Counted from the first letter of the stretch, positions 35,601 through 50,600 are shown. The stretch is DNA of 64,000 nucleotides from Onchidella celtica (GCA_963931925.1 OZ007582.1:31404230-31468229); one strand, 5' to 3'. The notes: a model not told the origin generated them from the sequence alone. A program made the numbers and translations.

Positions 35601-38600
35601 CAGTGAGAGTAACCATTTGCAGTTATTCATGTGCGATAATGCTGACTTACTGGCTTTTATGCTTCAACAGAGGAAAAGCTGAGGAAAGAAAGATTACAGG
35701 CTGAAGCAAAAAGCACTTTGAAGAAGGAAGGTATGACAATTTGTCTGTTTACCTTATCATATTCTTCTTGATGATACCCCAGCTGTCTGTCAGTGTGTTG
35801 AGTGAGGGGGTGAATGATAAATTGAAATCCTCTGTTTTAGTGCAGTAACACTTCATGCCATTTATGTCAGCTTCTGCACTCCGTACCATTTGTGTCAGCT
35901 TCTGCACGTCATGCCTTTTGTGTCAGCTTCTGCACTTCATACCATTTGTGTCCGCTTCTATCATGAGATATTTCCTTATGAAGTAATTTATTGTCAGATT
36001 CTGGCAATTGTTTAACAATCAGATTTCCTGCAGTTTTTCTTTCAACGACTTGAGTCAGGGAACTCCAAATCTGAGGCCCTTGAAATGAAAAAGAGCATGG
36101 TTTACGGGGACACCTTTGGAATTTTAAACTTTTATGTGTTTATTGAAGATGTTTGATGTCTGTAGAAACACTAGATTGTTTCTGATTTATTCTCTTTCTT
36201 TTCTGTTTTCAGCAACTTCCAGCCTCGGTGACTGGGAAGATGAATTGACCAAAACTTTGGAAGACGAAATGTCAGCTACTGCCAAAGAGTTACTAGGTAA
36301 GGAAAATTTTGAATGAAAAATCACTCTGTACTGACATTCCACTGTTTCGGTTCAGAAAACATCATTATTACAGTGGCAGGACATTTAAGAACCATTTATA
36401 AAGGTGGATTTGAAAATGTCACATAAGAAACTATTTTGAGATTCAGCAGGTTTGTTATAAATGATTGCCATCTTACTTGTTGTCTTAAATTGTTCATAAA
36501 TAAACAGGAAATTGCAGGGTTTATCTTTATTTAGATGGTGCACAGGTGTAGCTATGTCAGGCCAGAGTTTTCTGCTATTGTATGACAGTACACAATACAG
36601 CCTGCTACTGTCACCCCCACTGTCTTGTGGGTCATCTCGGGAGAGAGGAAGACTAGGGGAAGGTAACCCTGAATACAAATACCACACTGCCTTGTGTGTT
36701 GCTATGATAGCAAAGGCTATGGGAGTAAACCCAGACAGAAAATCAGGAGTGGAGACCCGAAGGTGGTTGTCAGGGAGAACTGCATCAAACTGGCTTCCAG
36801 CATCTCCTGCAGCCGGACTAGTTCCAAATGTATTGACCTGGTCTCTCCCTTGGGTTTAACTAGAATGGCAGAGAGAGGGGTGGTGCCTCTGGGCAAAGCA
36901 CCATCTCTTAAAAATAGCCCAGGCAAGGCAGCAAAACGAGGAGGCGTTTGCTCGGGCTTGGCAAGCGTCTGTCTCTCCTCTATAAGCCCACCCATTTCCG
37001 ATTTGGAGAGGACACTCCAGCCATCCGTTACGGATGGGCACAACACGGGAGGTGGCAGTTACCGGTGATAAGCTCAATCCATTTGGCGTACGGATGAGCG
37101 CCAGGGGTCCCCTCTGTCGGTGGGAGCGGCTTTTCAGCTGCATTGATCAACTACCGCCCGCCGTAACCTGGGCAGCCCCCAGGCAGTTGGGTGTTGTTCC
37201 GCCACGTCAGCCTGCTTCATAAGGTGGTTGGAGCTAGACCAAAAGTCAAAAAGCTGACGTAAAGTGTGCACCTGGCAAAAACAGAAAAATACTAAAACTT
37301 GGTACCTGGAACGTCAGAACAATGCGCCCAGGCTTGCAACAGCAAGATCTCACTAATATTGACTCCATCAGGAAATCCCAAATTATTGATCGAGAACTTC
37401 AGCTACTAAACATCGACATCGCTGCCCTTCAAGAAACTCGACTTCCCGACTCCGGGTCAGTCAAAGAAGAAAACTACACCTTCTTCTGGCAGGGCCTTAG
37501 CAGCGAACAGCCGAGAATCCACGGCGTGGGCTTCGCCGTAAAAAACTCCCTTATCAATTCGATCGCAACTCCAATTGGAGTGTCAGAACGCATCATGACA
37601 CTCAGACTGAACACCCGGTCTGGTTTTACCAACATTATCTGTGTCTATGCCCCAACACTTACCTCCTCTGACGAAACCAAAGACATTTTCTACGAGGCAT
37701 TGCAGAGGACTCTCCACAACATCCCTCTCACCGAAGGCCTGCTAATTCTGGGTGACTTTAACGCTCGAGTGGGAGCAGATCACTCCGCATGGCCAAAGTG
37801 CATTGGGCACTTCGGCATTGGCAACATCAACGAAAACGGGCAGCGCCTTCTGGAGCTATGCTCCGTAAACTCATTATGTGTTACAAACACGTACTTTGAC
37901 CTTAAGAGATGCCAAAGAACATCATGGCGCCATCCCAGGTCTGGCCATTGGCATCAATTAGATCTTATTCTCTCAAGGAGGAAGAGTTTGGGCTGTATAA
38001 AAATAACTCGTTCCCTCCACAGTGCTGACTGTGACACCGACCATGCACTGGTAGTCAGCAAAATCAAAATTTCGGCCAAGAAAATATACAGATCAAAAGC
38101 CCCTTCAATCCCTAAGATCAATGTAACAGCAATCAGAGATGAATCAAATAGAAAGTCATTTGAAAAGTTATTTGCTGAAAGCATGGATAATGTCACCCAA
38201 TGTGACTCGGTAGATGAAACATGGAACACTCTCAGTTCAAAAATTCATGACTGTGCCATCAAGTCTTTTGGACAGCATAAAGTTTCAAACAACGACTGGG
38301 TAGCCCAGAACAGCGAAATTCTCCTACCTCTCATTGAGCAAAAGAAATCTGCTTTCAATGAGTATAACAAAAATTGCAATCAGAGTACAAAAACTTGTTT
38401 GAAAAATGCAAAAGCTAAACTTCAGCTGGAGGTAAGACGTTGCGCCAACAAATACTGGACAGACTTGTGTAACAGCATACAAGAGGCAAATGAAAAGGGA
38501 GATATGAAAACCGCCTTTAGTCAGATGAAAGTAGCTCTTGGGCCAATCATCACCAAAAGCGCCCCACTTAAGTCTGTAAATGGTGAACCCATCACAGATA

Positions 38601-41600
38601 AAAATGAACAACTGAATAGGTGGGTAGAGCATTACTCTCTGTTGTATTCAACTGAGAAAAATATTCCACCAGATTTTGAGGAACACCTCCAAAAACTGCC
38701 AATAATGGCCGAACTTGACGCTGAACCTTCCTTAGTCGAGCTTTCCAATGCAATCGACCACCTGTCTGCTGGAAAAGCCACAGGAAGTGACAACATTCCT
38801 GCAGAGGTATTAAAAGACCTAAAAGGCCCACTATTACCACACCTGCATAATCTGTTACTGCAGTGTTGGAAAGAAGGCGTGATACCACATGATATGAGAG
38901 ACGCCAAAATTGTCACACTTTACAAGAACAAAGGAGACAAAGGCGACTGCAACAACTATCGAGGCATATCCCTCCTCAGCATTACTGGAAAGGCTTTTGC
39001 TCGCGTCATCCTCTGCCGCCTTCAACAACTGGCGGAAAAAGTCTTACCAGAAACACAATGTGGCTTTCGAAGCAAACGATCAACTATTGACATGATATTT
39101 GCACTTCGGCAAATCCAAGAAAAATGTAAAGAACAAAACAGGCCGCTTATAACATGCTTTGTGGACCTAACAAAGGCTTTCGACACCGTAAGCCGATCTG
39201 GCCTGTATGCAGTCCTTAAATCCATAGGCTGTCCACCAACATTGCTAAAACTTATTGCATCCTTCCACACTGACATGAGGGCATGTGTCAACTTTGAGGG
39301 CTGCACATCCAATTCATTTGCTGTAAACAGCGGTGTGAAGCAGGGATGTGTTCTTGCTCCTACCTTATTTGGTATATATTTTGCAGCCCTACTCAAGAAT
39401 GCCTTTGGTCAATGTTCAGGTGGAGTACTTATTAACACCAGAGTGGACGGCTCCATTTTTAATGTTGCCAGACTAAAAGCAAAATCTCGTACAGAGCATA
39501 TTATGTTACAAGAGCTCCTCTTCGCAGATGATGCTGCAATCGTGGCCCACGATGAAACCACGCTCCAGGCTCTCATCAATAGCCTTGCCAAAGCCTGTGA
39601 CAAATTCATGCTAAAGATCAGTGTCTCAAAAACTATAGTTTTGACACAAGGCTTGAGAAACCCCAACCCAATCATGCTGAATGGCTCTCCTCTGGAGCAA
39701 GTGGGAAAATTCTGCTACCTAGGCTCAACCATCAGTGGTAGCACAGACATAACAACTGAAATAAATGCCAGAATAGGAAAGGCGGCCACAGCTTTTGGCA
39801 AACTCTCAAAAAGGGTGTGGAACAATAGCAAGCTGACCATCAAAACAAAGGTACTCGTGTACCAAACTTGCGTCCTAAGCACCCTGCTGTATGGCTCAGA
39901 GACATGGACCACCTACTCCAAACATGAAAGATCCCTCAACTCCTTCCACCTGCGCTGCCTACGCAAAATTCTCAAGATCAAGTGGCAAGACAGGATCTCA
40001 AATATCGAAGTTCTGAGCCGAGCCAACATTCCATCAACTCAGGCTCTCCTAGGCAAAAAAAGACTGCGGTGGCTTGGACATCTCCACCGTATGGAAAATG
40101 ATCGCATCCCCAGACAAATTCTCTACGGGGAACTTGCTACTGGCAACCGACCCAGAGGTAGGCCACATCTGCGATTCAAAGACACTTGCAAGGTCACGAT
40201 GAAAGCATTCAACATCGACCCCAATGAATGGGAGAACCTTGCAAGTGATCGAAGCAGATGGAGACAAAAATTGCGCAGTGGCACGCTCGCAATAGACTTC
40301 AAGGCAAAAGAAACATACCTGACAAAACGACAGAGGCGGAATGAAAACACTCGCCAAAGTGAACCCAAAAGACTGACCTGCAATCACTGCCATCGCACTC
40401 TCGGGTCAAACATTGGTAGAATAAGCCACGAGAGAAGCTGTCAGTCAAAGTGAAAGTGAATATTCTAGCTGCTAAGACCGTCTGTAAAGACGCTAAAGGC
40501 CATATATATATATACAGGTGTAGTTACATATTGTGGTATTTAGTGTTTGGTGTAAAGATAGCAATTACAACCAACTGAAATTTGAAATTTGCCTTTATAT
40601 GGCATTGGTGTAGGCGCTTGAGGATCCTTTACAAAGTAGTCATTTAGTTGGCAGGTCTATTCATTGTCCAGTGTTGTATCACCATTTTGCTTGATGCCTC
40701 CGACTGCAGGTTTGGCTGATTTGGTCAGAGTGATTTTCAGGTTTCAGGTGGTTCAGTAGCAAGCACCCATGACCATCTGTGATTGGATTTTCTGCAGAAT
40801 TTATCTTTTGATGATTTTCAGGCAAACCTGTGTCGGAGTCATTTCCCTTTGGACAAAGGAAAGAGATGACTAAAGAGGAATTTCAGGCAAAGTTTGGGTA
40901 ATGAATGTTTCCAATTCCACATTTCTAACTCAGACATTGTAGCAAAGAAGAAGTATTCATATTGCCAATGCAAATAGTGGTGACAGAGGAGACAGAGAAT
41001 TAAGATTGGCAATGAAAATGTTGACTCCCAGAATATTACATCTTTGAGGATGATTCCAGGAGGAGACCAGGACAGTATGGAAGTACTTTGTCATGGATAT
41101 TATAAGAGAGGTCACAAAAATGTAAGTTTTAGCACAGAGAATTGGCTGAACTTGGGGTCAAGAGGGAAGGACTCATAATTTTGAGTCAGTTAATAGTTAA
41201 TATTGTGTTATCAAAAGAATGTAAATTAGTTTGAAGAAATTGACATGGGTTAAGTCAAAAGGGAGATTTTTAAAATCTGAACAAAACAAGAACTGAAATT
41301 TTTTGGAGAACAAAACGTACGGCTTTCAAATGTCTGGCGAAAGACCAAATAAAGTTTAAATTTTTGTAGGAATGCAAGTTCTGTGATATCAGATGAAACA
41401 AAGCAGTAGAAAATTACCTTATTGTAGTGATATGCAAATTATTTGTTTAAAGATATTACTGTCTGTATGTTTCACCTATAGACCAGATGAATCCATTTGG
41501 CAACTCTACCACAAAAGTTTTGAGGTGTCCAGGCAACTGCAGGACGTACGTGAAAAGAGGATGGCCGTACTTAGGAAACATCTGGAGAAGAAGGGCAATG

Positions 41601-44600
41601 TGAAAAACATGCAGGCGGAGGGAGAGGAGGAGGGACAGGAAGTAACGGAAGAAGACGCCGGGGCAGAAAGTGATGAAGAGATTCTGTCAGAGTTTGATGA
41701 AGGTATGGAAAGTATTATTGTTTCTTATTGCAGCACTTTGCATCATACATCCTTTTCTCTTTTTTTGCCAATTTTGCCGATGATCAGCCCAATTATTTTA
41801 CAGTGAAAAAGATTATGGGGCAGACCATCGGTCCTTCTGTAGTCAAGATGAACGGCTGATTATTGGTCCATTGAGAAAGCAGTTCTGAATAGTCGTGTCA
41901 TTGTCTTATAGCCTATCAGAATGCTTGTTTCAGAAAGTCTACAGATCTGTACATATCAATACGGATCTTCCATTCTTTTTATATTTTCCTGCGAACCACC
42001 GTCTTTCTACCCGGGTAACATTCAAAATGCCCCTGTCTCCAAAGGGTTAGCCGTATACCAGAGATGCCACCCATTCCGATTTTTCTTGAAAAACGGGCGT
42101 GATTCCGATTTTCCGATTATCAAGCCGGCATTCCGATTTTTTGTTACTTCCAGCAATCGGCTGTTTTTTTCCGTTTTCGTTCTTCCGGGTTCTAGTTTTT
42201 AATTATAACTTTTACACAATGCGCCGAATCGGAATATTGCGATCATTTTAGGAATAAACCGGAAGTCAGTTCTAATCTTTCTTATCGCTTAGTTTGCACC
42301 GATCGGGAATTTGATCACTTCCTGCACGCATTGTTTACATTCTCTTTACCGTTCGCCGTGGCGGCGATTCCGAAATAATTGCATAGATCTATCTATTTGC
42401 CCTCACTTAAGTTTAAGAGTCATATTTGGTTCCGACTGTAGATCTAATGGAAGGAGGAATCAGTTCTAAGCCTAGCCAGATGTATTCTCTTCCTTCAAAC
42501 TTAAGCTTAGCTAGACATCGCCTAAGTCTAGATCTAGGTGATTTACTTGGCAGCGACAATGACGGATGCAGGAATGAGACCTAGATCTAGATCTAGCCAG
42601 ATCTATGGATCTATAGACGTATTGAGACTAAAGAAGTTTATTCGGCGGCGATTGTGATGGAAGGAGGAATCAATTTTAAACTTGTCTTTACCTAGATTTC
42701 TTAAATCCAAGCCATGAACATGGAGAAGGTTGCATGGGCACAAACTGCCAAATTATAACATGAGACTGGAAGTGGTAAAACACTCCTCAGCACAGAATAG
42801 GCAAAAATTATGCATGGCATTTGTGCGTTTTGGCACTCAAATCTCAACATGTCAAAGCAGCTCTTGTCTGACATAAATGTAGGAAAAACACAGCTCCAGA
42901 GCAAAGACAAGTTTGCCACAGTGCTTTTCTGGAAAGGGTTCTTTTTCAGTTTTGACCAAGATCAAAACAAAGGGTGGATAATAAGATATGGTTGAAATGA
43001 ACTGTAAGTAGTGTAAGTTTTCAAGATGATTTTCAACTTAATCCTTTGTGACCAAGGAAAAAAAAACATAAAACATAAAAATATAAGTTTAGAACTGGTA
43101 CGGTACCATTTCATTTTTATCGTCATTTGCACCGATTCAGATTTTTTTACCCAGATTCAGATTTTTTGGGGGGCCTGATTCAGATTTTTGTTTTTGTAGG
43201 GTGGCATCTCTGCTATACATATTTGCAGCACAGCACTTAAGGAAACTTACTTTTATGGTTCGATAGTACAAATGCCAGGATAAACAATAGAGAAATGCAA
43301 CAATAAATCAGAAATGACAAAGGAAAACGGCAAGGCAAGCTTTTAATCTGCAAGGACCTTTGTCCTGCAAAAAAAGTAGTGTTACAAATGAAACAGAATT
43401 TAAAAAATAAGTTTTAAAAATCATCTTTAAAAAAAATAAACAAAACTGTCTCTTAGCTTGTCATTAGTCCCTCCATATGTTATATGTTTGAACTTATTTT
43501 TGTTTTATTACTCTTCAGAAATCAAAACAATCAAAGCAAGTTTCAAGTCTTCTCAAAACAAATTGTCCAACATTAAGAGAAAGCTGACATTGGAAAGGAA
43601 TTGGGAATCTGAAATAGAGAATGCAATCAAAGAGGTAAGTAAGCCCATCATTGAAAACACACAGGTTCATCATGGAAGAACAAAATTGTAGGTGGATCTA
43701 GCAGAATTGGACTTGAGGTGCAAGACCAAATCCTGAGAAAAACCCTTCAGAGGGGCAAAATTTTCCTGTGGAAATTTAGATTTGCTTAGGATAAGAAAAA
43801 TTGGTAATTTTTCTGCATTCAGTTGAACCATTTTGCTTCAAATCATCTTAGAACTATTTTATTTTGATTTCTTGAAGAGGTACAAAAATTTCACCTTTAA
43901 CCTGATTTTGCCAGATCCACTCACAATTTGGGAAGGAAAGGAGATCAGACCAGAATGATCCAAAGAAAACAGCCCTTAAGAGGGCTCAGACAATGAATAA
44001 GAGGAGGAAAACGAGAAGGAAGATGAGATGCAAATGCCCATGGCAGACAGCCTCAGAAAATACAAATCTTTCATCAAGAAAAGTAAAATTTAGTACGTTG
44101 ATTGCATTCAAAGGCAGAAGTTGTTTAGATCCATGTACATAAGTGATTTGAGGCCAGAGAAAAGTGGTGATTTGTGGATATTTGGTGAGAAAAATAATTC
44201 CGATTTCCTGGCATTTTGTTAGATTGCCAGTAACTGCTGTGAACCTACAATTTTATTGAGTCTTGATTAAACAGGATTTTAGTTTCTGTGTCAAAATGCT
44301 TTCAGGAATGTAATTTGATTTCACTTTCACTCATGTTCCCAGCACAAATCAGAATTATCTGTCAGTTGTCATGAGATAAAAACGCTAAAAAAAACCGTTA
44401 CTCTCATTCACTCTGATTTTGAAATGTAAAATTACATGAAATGTTTGAAACAATTTCCTTGTGAATTCCAACAGGCAGAAGAAGAACTTGGTGTGAAGGT
44501 GGACAGAAGTCTGATTTCCGGTCTGTCCAATACACTGGACAAGCTGGTTAACAAGTTACATGACACAGAAAGAGGTAAGTCTTAGCCTGAGGACTTTCAG

Positions 44601-47600
44601 GTGTTCTTTGTGCCTATTTTGTTTTTCTGAAAGAAAATCTTTAAAGCAAACCAAACAGAATGAACAAGGAAAGAGGGAATGTGGAATTCATTAAACTCAA
44701 TTTCTATTTAGTGACAGCTTATTTTAACTGCTTGCTGGTCGAGTGACACTGGTTTCTGTCTTTTTTTTTCTTATAAGAAACGGCATTTTCAGCTTTGTCG
44801 ATGGAATGGAGCAATGCTATGATTGTATATGTGGTAATTTACATAATGTATAATACATATATAAAAGTATAAGAAAACCTTTTTGTTAGCACCTGGCTTG
44901 AACACTACTGAATTGATGTGAATGGAATTTGTCATAAAGAGGTGAAATATAGTTTGCTGACCAAATAGGCTATAAGAGCACACAATTAGGCACTGCCAAG
45001 GAATGATCTAATAAATGGGCAAATAATTGAACTTTAAGCTTGGGGCAGAGTTTAGGTGACATGTTATGAATGACACGGAATGAAAATTCACGGTGTGCAC
45101 TGATTCTTGCAACTTTGCTATTTTGTTTTGTCATCACTGTATTCTGCTCTGCTTTGTAAACTCAACTTTTCACACCACTATACCAATTAAACCCAATTCA
45201 TATGAATAAGTTTCAGACTGGACTATATAAAATGTGCAATTAAGTCTACATAAAGTAGCACCAAGTACCATGCAATTCTGACAAACTGAAAATGAAAGAT
45301 GTGCCCAGAAAACAAAAGGGATAAGAGTAATTCCTCAAAAACCAGGAGTTCCCGCAGTGGCAATGTCATCTGGTGCCATAATGAAAAAAAAAACAAAAAA
45401 CAAACTAAGTAGTATTGCCAATATTTCAGAATTGTCGTCAATGGACAGAGAAATTGGGAAGTTGAAACCAGGAAAGAAAGTTTTGATAGACAGCAAAGAG
45501 GGTGAAGATGTGCAAGACGATGTGGAAGCAGTCGGTGAAGAAGAAGATGATGCTGATGAAGACAGTGATAATGAAGAGAGACAAGATGAGAGAAGAAAAG
45601 AAAGAGATGACATATTTGAGGTAGCGGAAGAAGAGGTTGAACTTGCAGGTGGGTTGACACACTTTCTTTGTTTCAAGTCAGTGTGTTCATTTTTCAGATA
45701 CTTGTAGCCATGATTAGTGTCTTGGAATTATCCATGTTTGAGGCTGGTCCATTGTGTTTTATTGTATCATTTCAGCACTACTTTGTATGCGAGGCTTTGC
45801 TACGTACAACTTTTGCCATATATTGACTTGGCAATGGAAAACGCCTGTTTTGAAATGAATAGAGGGGGAAACCATTTTATTGAAATATTGTCTATTAATC
45901 ATCAATATCAAATATGAAAATATCTTAATCTTGGTTGTTTACTCATAAATATCTCCATTTGTCATTACCTTTTTTTTTTTGTTGTTTTTAAAACTGCCGA
46001 GGCTTTTGAAGAGAAATTTTCCCTTTATTGCTGAGCTGTTTTGCAATTCCCCCCCAAAAATTCAAGTTTCTCACTAATAAAAATGTCATTTTCTGTACAA
46101 TGGGCCCAGAATTTGCAAACTTTCAGGGTGGTTTTGTAAATGGATTAGGTATGCAGGCTTATAAGCAAGAATTTTCACCTCTAGAGTCAGAATTGTTTAT
46201 ACTCATCACCTGGATTCGCGTATTTCATGGTAACAAAGACAAACAATCAAAGCACTGGAAAAAAAAATTGTTAAAAAATACTCAGATAGGATCAATCAAA
46301 CTGGAGGAAACAACGGTAATCGTCACAAAAAGGTCAAGTTGGTGTGTTTATGGAGAAGTCAAAATTTCGCAAAAAAGAAAAAGTTATATGTAGCAAAGCC
46401 TCGCATGAGAAATAATACCCAAACAATACAATTTTGACTTTGCCTATAGTCTTGCTGCGACCCCACAGTTTTTCTGTGGTTTTCATAATATTTCGTGTTT
46501 ATGGAGATTTTTTGGACCCACATGGTCACAATTTTGTTTTGTTTGCACTGTGAAGTTTGGGGAAAATGAAAGGATTAGGCCCACTGGTCACAATTTCCAT
46601 TTTTGTAAATGAAATGGCTGCAGTAACTTGTGTGGAAGGTGGCCCACAAACTGACTACAAAGAATCTAGTCGTCAGCTTACTGATTGTGTGGCCCAGTGG
46701 CCGGAATCACAGGTGTCAGTAGCATTTCAGACAAGAAGACTCATATTTTAGACTTCCTATAGAATCCAACTTAAGTGCGAGTGGCAGCGTGCATGGAAGT
46801 CTGTGTACCAGAAGAATTATTTCTCATTTAAAGATGTTTTTACTGGCTATTAAGAGGAGGAAAGAGCCACAGATGAAAGGCTAAAAGAGCTGCATGTGGT
46901 TTGTGAGTCACAAGTTGCCAACCAGTGCTCTGCCATTCATTAACCGCTAACTCATTTTTTTTTCAACTTCTTCAGATGCTAGAGTAATAGAGGGTGAAGA
47001 CGCACCAGAGCAGTGGGAAGGAGGAGAGGATGTGGATGATTTGGAAGATAAGATCCAGGCCCCTCCAAAACTGGCAAGTAAATGTAAGTTATCTAGTTTT
47101 CCTGGACAGTGACCTGTGGTCAGCAACAAAGCAGAATGTGCTTGATTTGTCTTCATGTATAGACAAAGGAACTGCATGGGTTTGTGAACTTATGTAGCAG
47201 AGAAATATAAAAAAAGTAAGAAAAAAAAAAAAAGAAGAATTTGCACTAAAAATTTAGTAGTGGGCACTTGCATGTAGTTAGATCTACCTCATTCATGATG
47301 AATAGATGAGTATAGATATATGTAGTGCAAGGATGTAGGGCTGAAATTTTAGGTAGGGCAGTGGGGCAGGGGAGTCTCTTCCTCCAAAATTGTCCATAAC
47401 ATCACTCTCCTATGAGTTTAAATTCTTCTTTGGAAAGACCAAACTCAACCTATCACAAGCTCTTTCACAAATTGGTACAAGTGTATTCACACAACTGCAG
47501 GTGACATCTTTTTTTCAAATTTTCTTTGACCTCTATAAAGGAATTTTGTTTTTTCTTTTGATTAACCAGGAATTGAACTTTTCAAATTTCAGATTTTATA

Positions 47601-50600
47601 AGGAATACATTTCATGTAAAACCAATTTTTTTTTTTAACTCACCAGTAAAACAGGGTCTTTCACAAATGTATAATTTCATGATAGGGCAGTTGTATATAG
47701 TAGACTAACATGATTTATGTTGAGATGGGAGAATGAAGAAGTTGGTACCCGAGAGTCTGTAACCTTATACAGACTCGAAAAATTCCATCTAAATCGAAAC
47801 ATCATTTCATTTGCAGCTTCTCGTCCTTCGTATCTGCGTGGTAAAAATGATGACGAGGATGAAACAGCAGAAACAGATGCAGCCAAAACAGCAGGAACAG
47901 AGTCAGATAAAGGAGAAGAAAAGCCAGAGATTGAAATTACACTGAAAAAACTGGATGGTGAAGACGATGTCGATTTACCCAAAGATGTTCAGAAATTGCT
48001 AGAGGAGAGCGTAAAAAAGGAGTTTGAAAAGCACAGGATGGCCACTGGTAAGCTAAAATTAAAAGTGACAGTACATGTCATCACTGTTCCCTAAAACTAT
48101 AGTAATTGGTTTTGGCTACTTTTCAGGAGGAGCAGAAGACTCTTTGATTTTAACACAACCTAGTCCTAGTAATTGTAATGGTGAATTTTTGAAAGCTTGC
48201 TATTTGGTTATTTTTCATGTGAGGAATCTATAACAAAGATCGTTCGATGCGGCTTTGGATGTAGTTCATGAATATGTATGAAAATTGATTTTTCGAATTT
48301 TTGAGTTACTAGTCTTAAATAAGGGTGAGGCACGGCGGTTTATTCTCACTACCAGAGCGGATCACTTAGTTCGCCCGCGGGAAGATCATTAATCACCAGG
48401 TGATCCCTGTCTTGACAGGCGCACAGGTACCGCCGCCGCTAAACCTTATCGTATGCCGCGAAATTTAAAAATTGGCCGTTTTGTTAGCCTTTCTATCACT
48501 GAACCTTTCATGAAAACATGGAATTGTGAGATATCAATTAAAAGCTCAGTACCTGCTCTCTGTCCTTGTCTTTGTCCGGTTGTGATTGCATTATTCATTC
48601 AATCTTGAGCAAGTTTTGAAAAGTGTGTGTAATTTCTGGTCAGATTTTTCATTTTTTTGTTTTTAAAAATTCATATAAATTAATTGCTACTTTAAAAGTT
48701 GTCCATAGTTGCTTCTTCACTTGCGGCAACCGTTAAGACGTTTAGTAAAGAAAGAATGGTCATTAGGCGTGCATAAATAAATGACTTATCAGTAGGTGAA
48801 GTTGTATCACCTGGGTTAAACAGTGAGAAAAACAAAGAGAAACTCGTATTAAACTGAAAATTATAGGACTTGAAATACTTAGCAATGATACAATTTAGCA
48901 ACATTGTTTAGATATCGATTTCCTGATAACTGAACAACAAAATTCTCCCACCAACACCATACGGACAGTGTGAACAAGTGAGAACAATCTGCGTAAAGCT
49001 TGTGGCGAGCGAACTCAGCAAAGAACAACACCACAGAAGAACCTACACAGTCTACAGACTTTAAATCCCACATGTGGCATCATTTGAATTTACCATAGCC
49101 GACCTTTTATAGTAAATCGCTGTCACAAATACACGAAACGAATAACACCCATGACAACCACACCGGCACGACTTTCAAGCCACTATTGACACACTACACA
49201 CACAATCAGGAAGAAGTTCAGTACACGTAATAAGTGCTACTCTGAAGCCCACACATTTATTTCACATTCTTGTCCCCACTGGGCCCACCCAGGACCAAGT
49301 CATTGCAGACAAAACACAGTATTATCTGGAGATGGAAAATATGTTTGCCCTACAAAGTAACACCGAAACTCCATATTTTTGAAACGTATTGCCTCGAATT
49401 ATCGAGAACAGGATAATTATCCAGCATAGAAAGAGAACCGGACGGGGAGCAACTAAATTCGACAATTAAAAAATTGAGACGAAAGCATTAGGAGACAGAA
49501 ATTAACATACAGGGTTAAAGACAGCCATGAACGAACATCTTTTACAAGTACAACTAGAGCTGAAATCATTGATTCCCCGGCAAAAACAAAAAACAAAAAC
49601 AAAAATTGAAGAAACAAGTCACAACGGTAAAGATTCCGTCACAGGAGCTATCAATAGTGTTTTGTGGGAATTTTAACCCTGACGCTGCGCGGGGCGGCAA
49701 TAGTCGGTATTGACTTGCAAGTGCTCACGCCGCACGGGCGGCAAAAGTCGCCCCCGGTCAAGCTGACCGCGCCATGCGCAAGCCCTATTTTCAGGCGTCG
49801 GGTCACTGACCTTTTTGATTCGTAACCACCGTGTTATTGTTCACTGTATCTCTTCTAAATCAAACGCATTTTGACATGGACATGTTAACCAGTGAACCAC
49901 TGGTCGGAATCACAAAGGCTAAGCTTTCAAAGGCTCTCCCCACACTTTCAAAAGATGTAACATCGACATGCGAACTGTTGCTCAACAAATTTGCAATATT
50001 ATCTCATTTTCTCACAAGCTGACCACCATCTGGAGGTGTCTGTATCTAAGAACCAATCAGAAACAAGCTCTGAAATAATCTTTGCCCCAAATGCCCACAT
50101 TGGTTTATTAGTATGTGTCAATCAGGATGAAACCATTTGTGTAGGGCTTGGGAGGGCGTGGCTAGTTATCATGCTTCGTTCTCACGAAAACTACAGCTGT
50201 CAGTTTGGAATCATAAGTTGGATCATTGGTTAGAGACTGACAGACTAAAGTTTTGCTGGTTAATTCATTATCAAGCATGATAAGGCATAGCAGCGAATGT
50301 TTTCATACAGATCAATAAAAACCGAACCACGTGGACAGCGTATGTGGTCATCGTCTAGCAGCACGGGTCAGTGACCCCAGATAAGATTCTCCGTGAGTAA
50401 GGTCACTGACGGGGCAGCGGGCTGTACGGGTAGCGCACAGGGTATGGGTTAACAATGTGTCTCTGTGTTTTCAAGTGCGTTGTTAAATCTTGTAGGTAGA
50501 AATTTGCATCATGAGAAACCTCAGTGTGTGAACAATGGTGCTCTATTCACATTGTTTTTATTACCGTGGAGTTTTGGTAGGAAAGTTACCCGAGAGATTA

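Noticed and set aside
36512-37222. Several overlapping frames of 60-124 codons on both strands
   Set aside because: They fall in the 5' region of the LINE; none shows gag/ORF1 motifs, though a tiny ORF1 cannot be ruled out.
37954-40393. Many antisense frames within the 36.5-40.5 kb LINE
   Set aside because: Shadows of the long RT frame on the other strand.
45223-45676. Long antisense frames of 113-145 codons
   Set aside because: Mirror of the acidic GAA/GAT-rich OS-9 exon 13; Ser/Leu-rich products are a composition effect.
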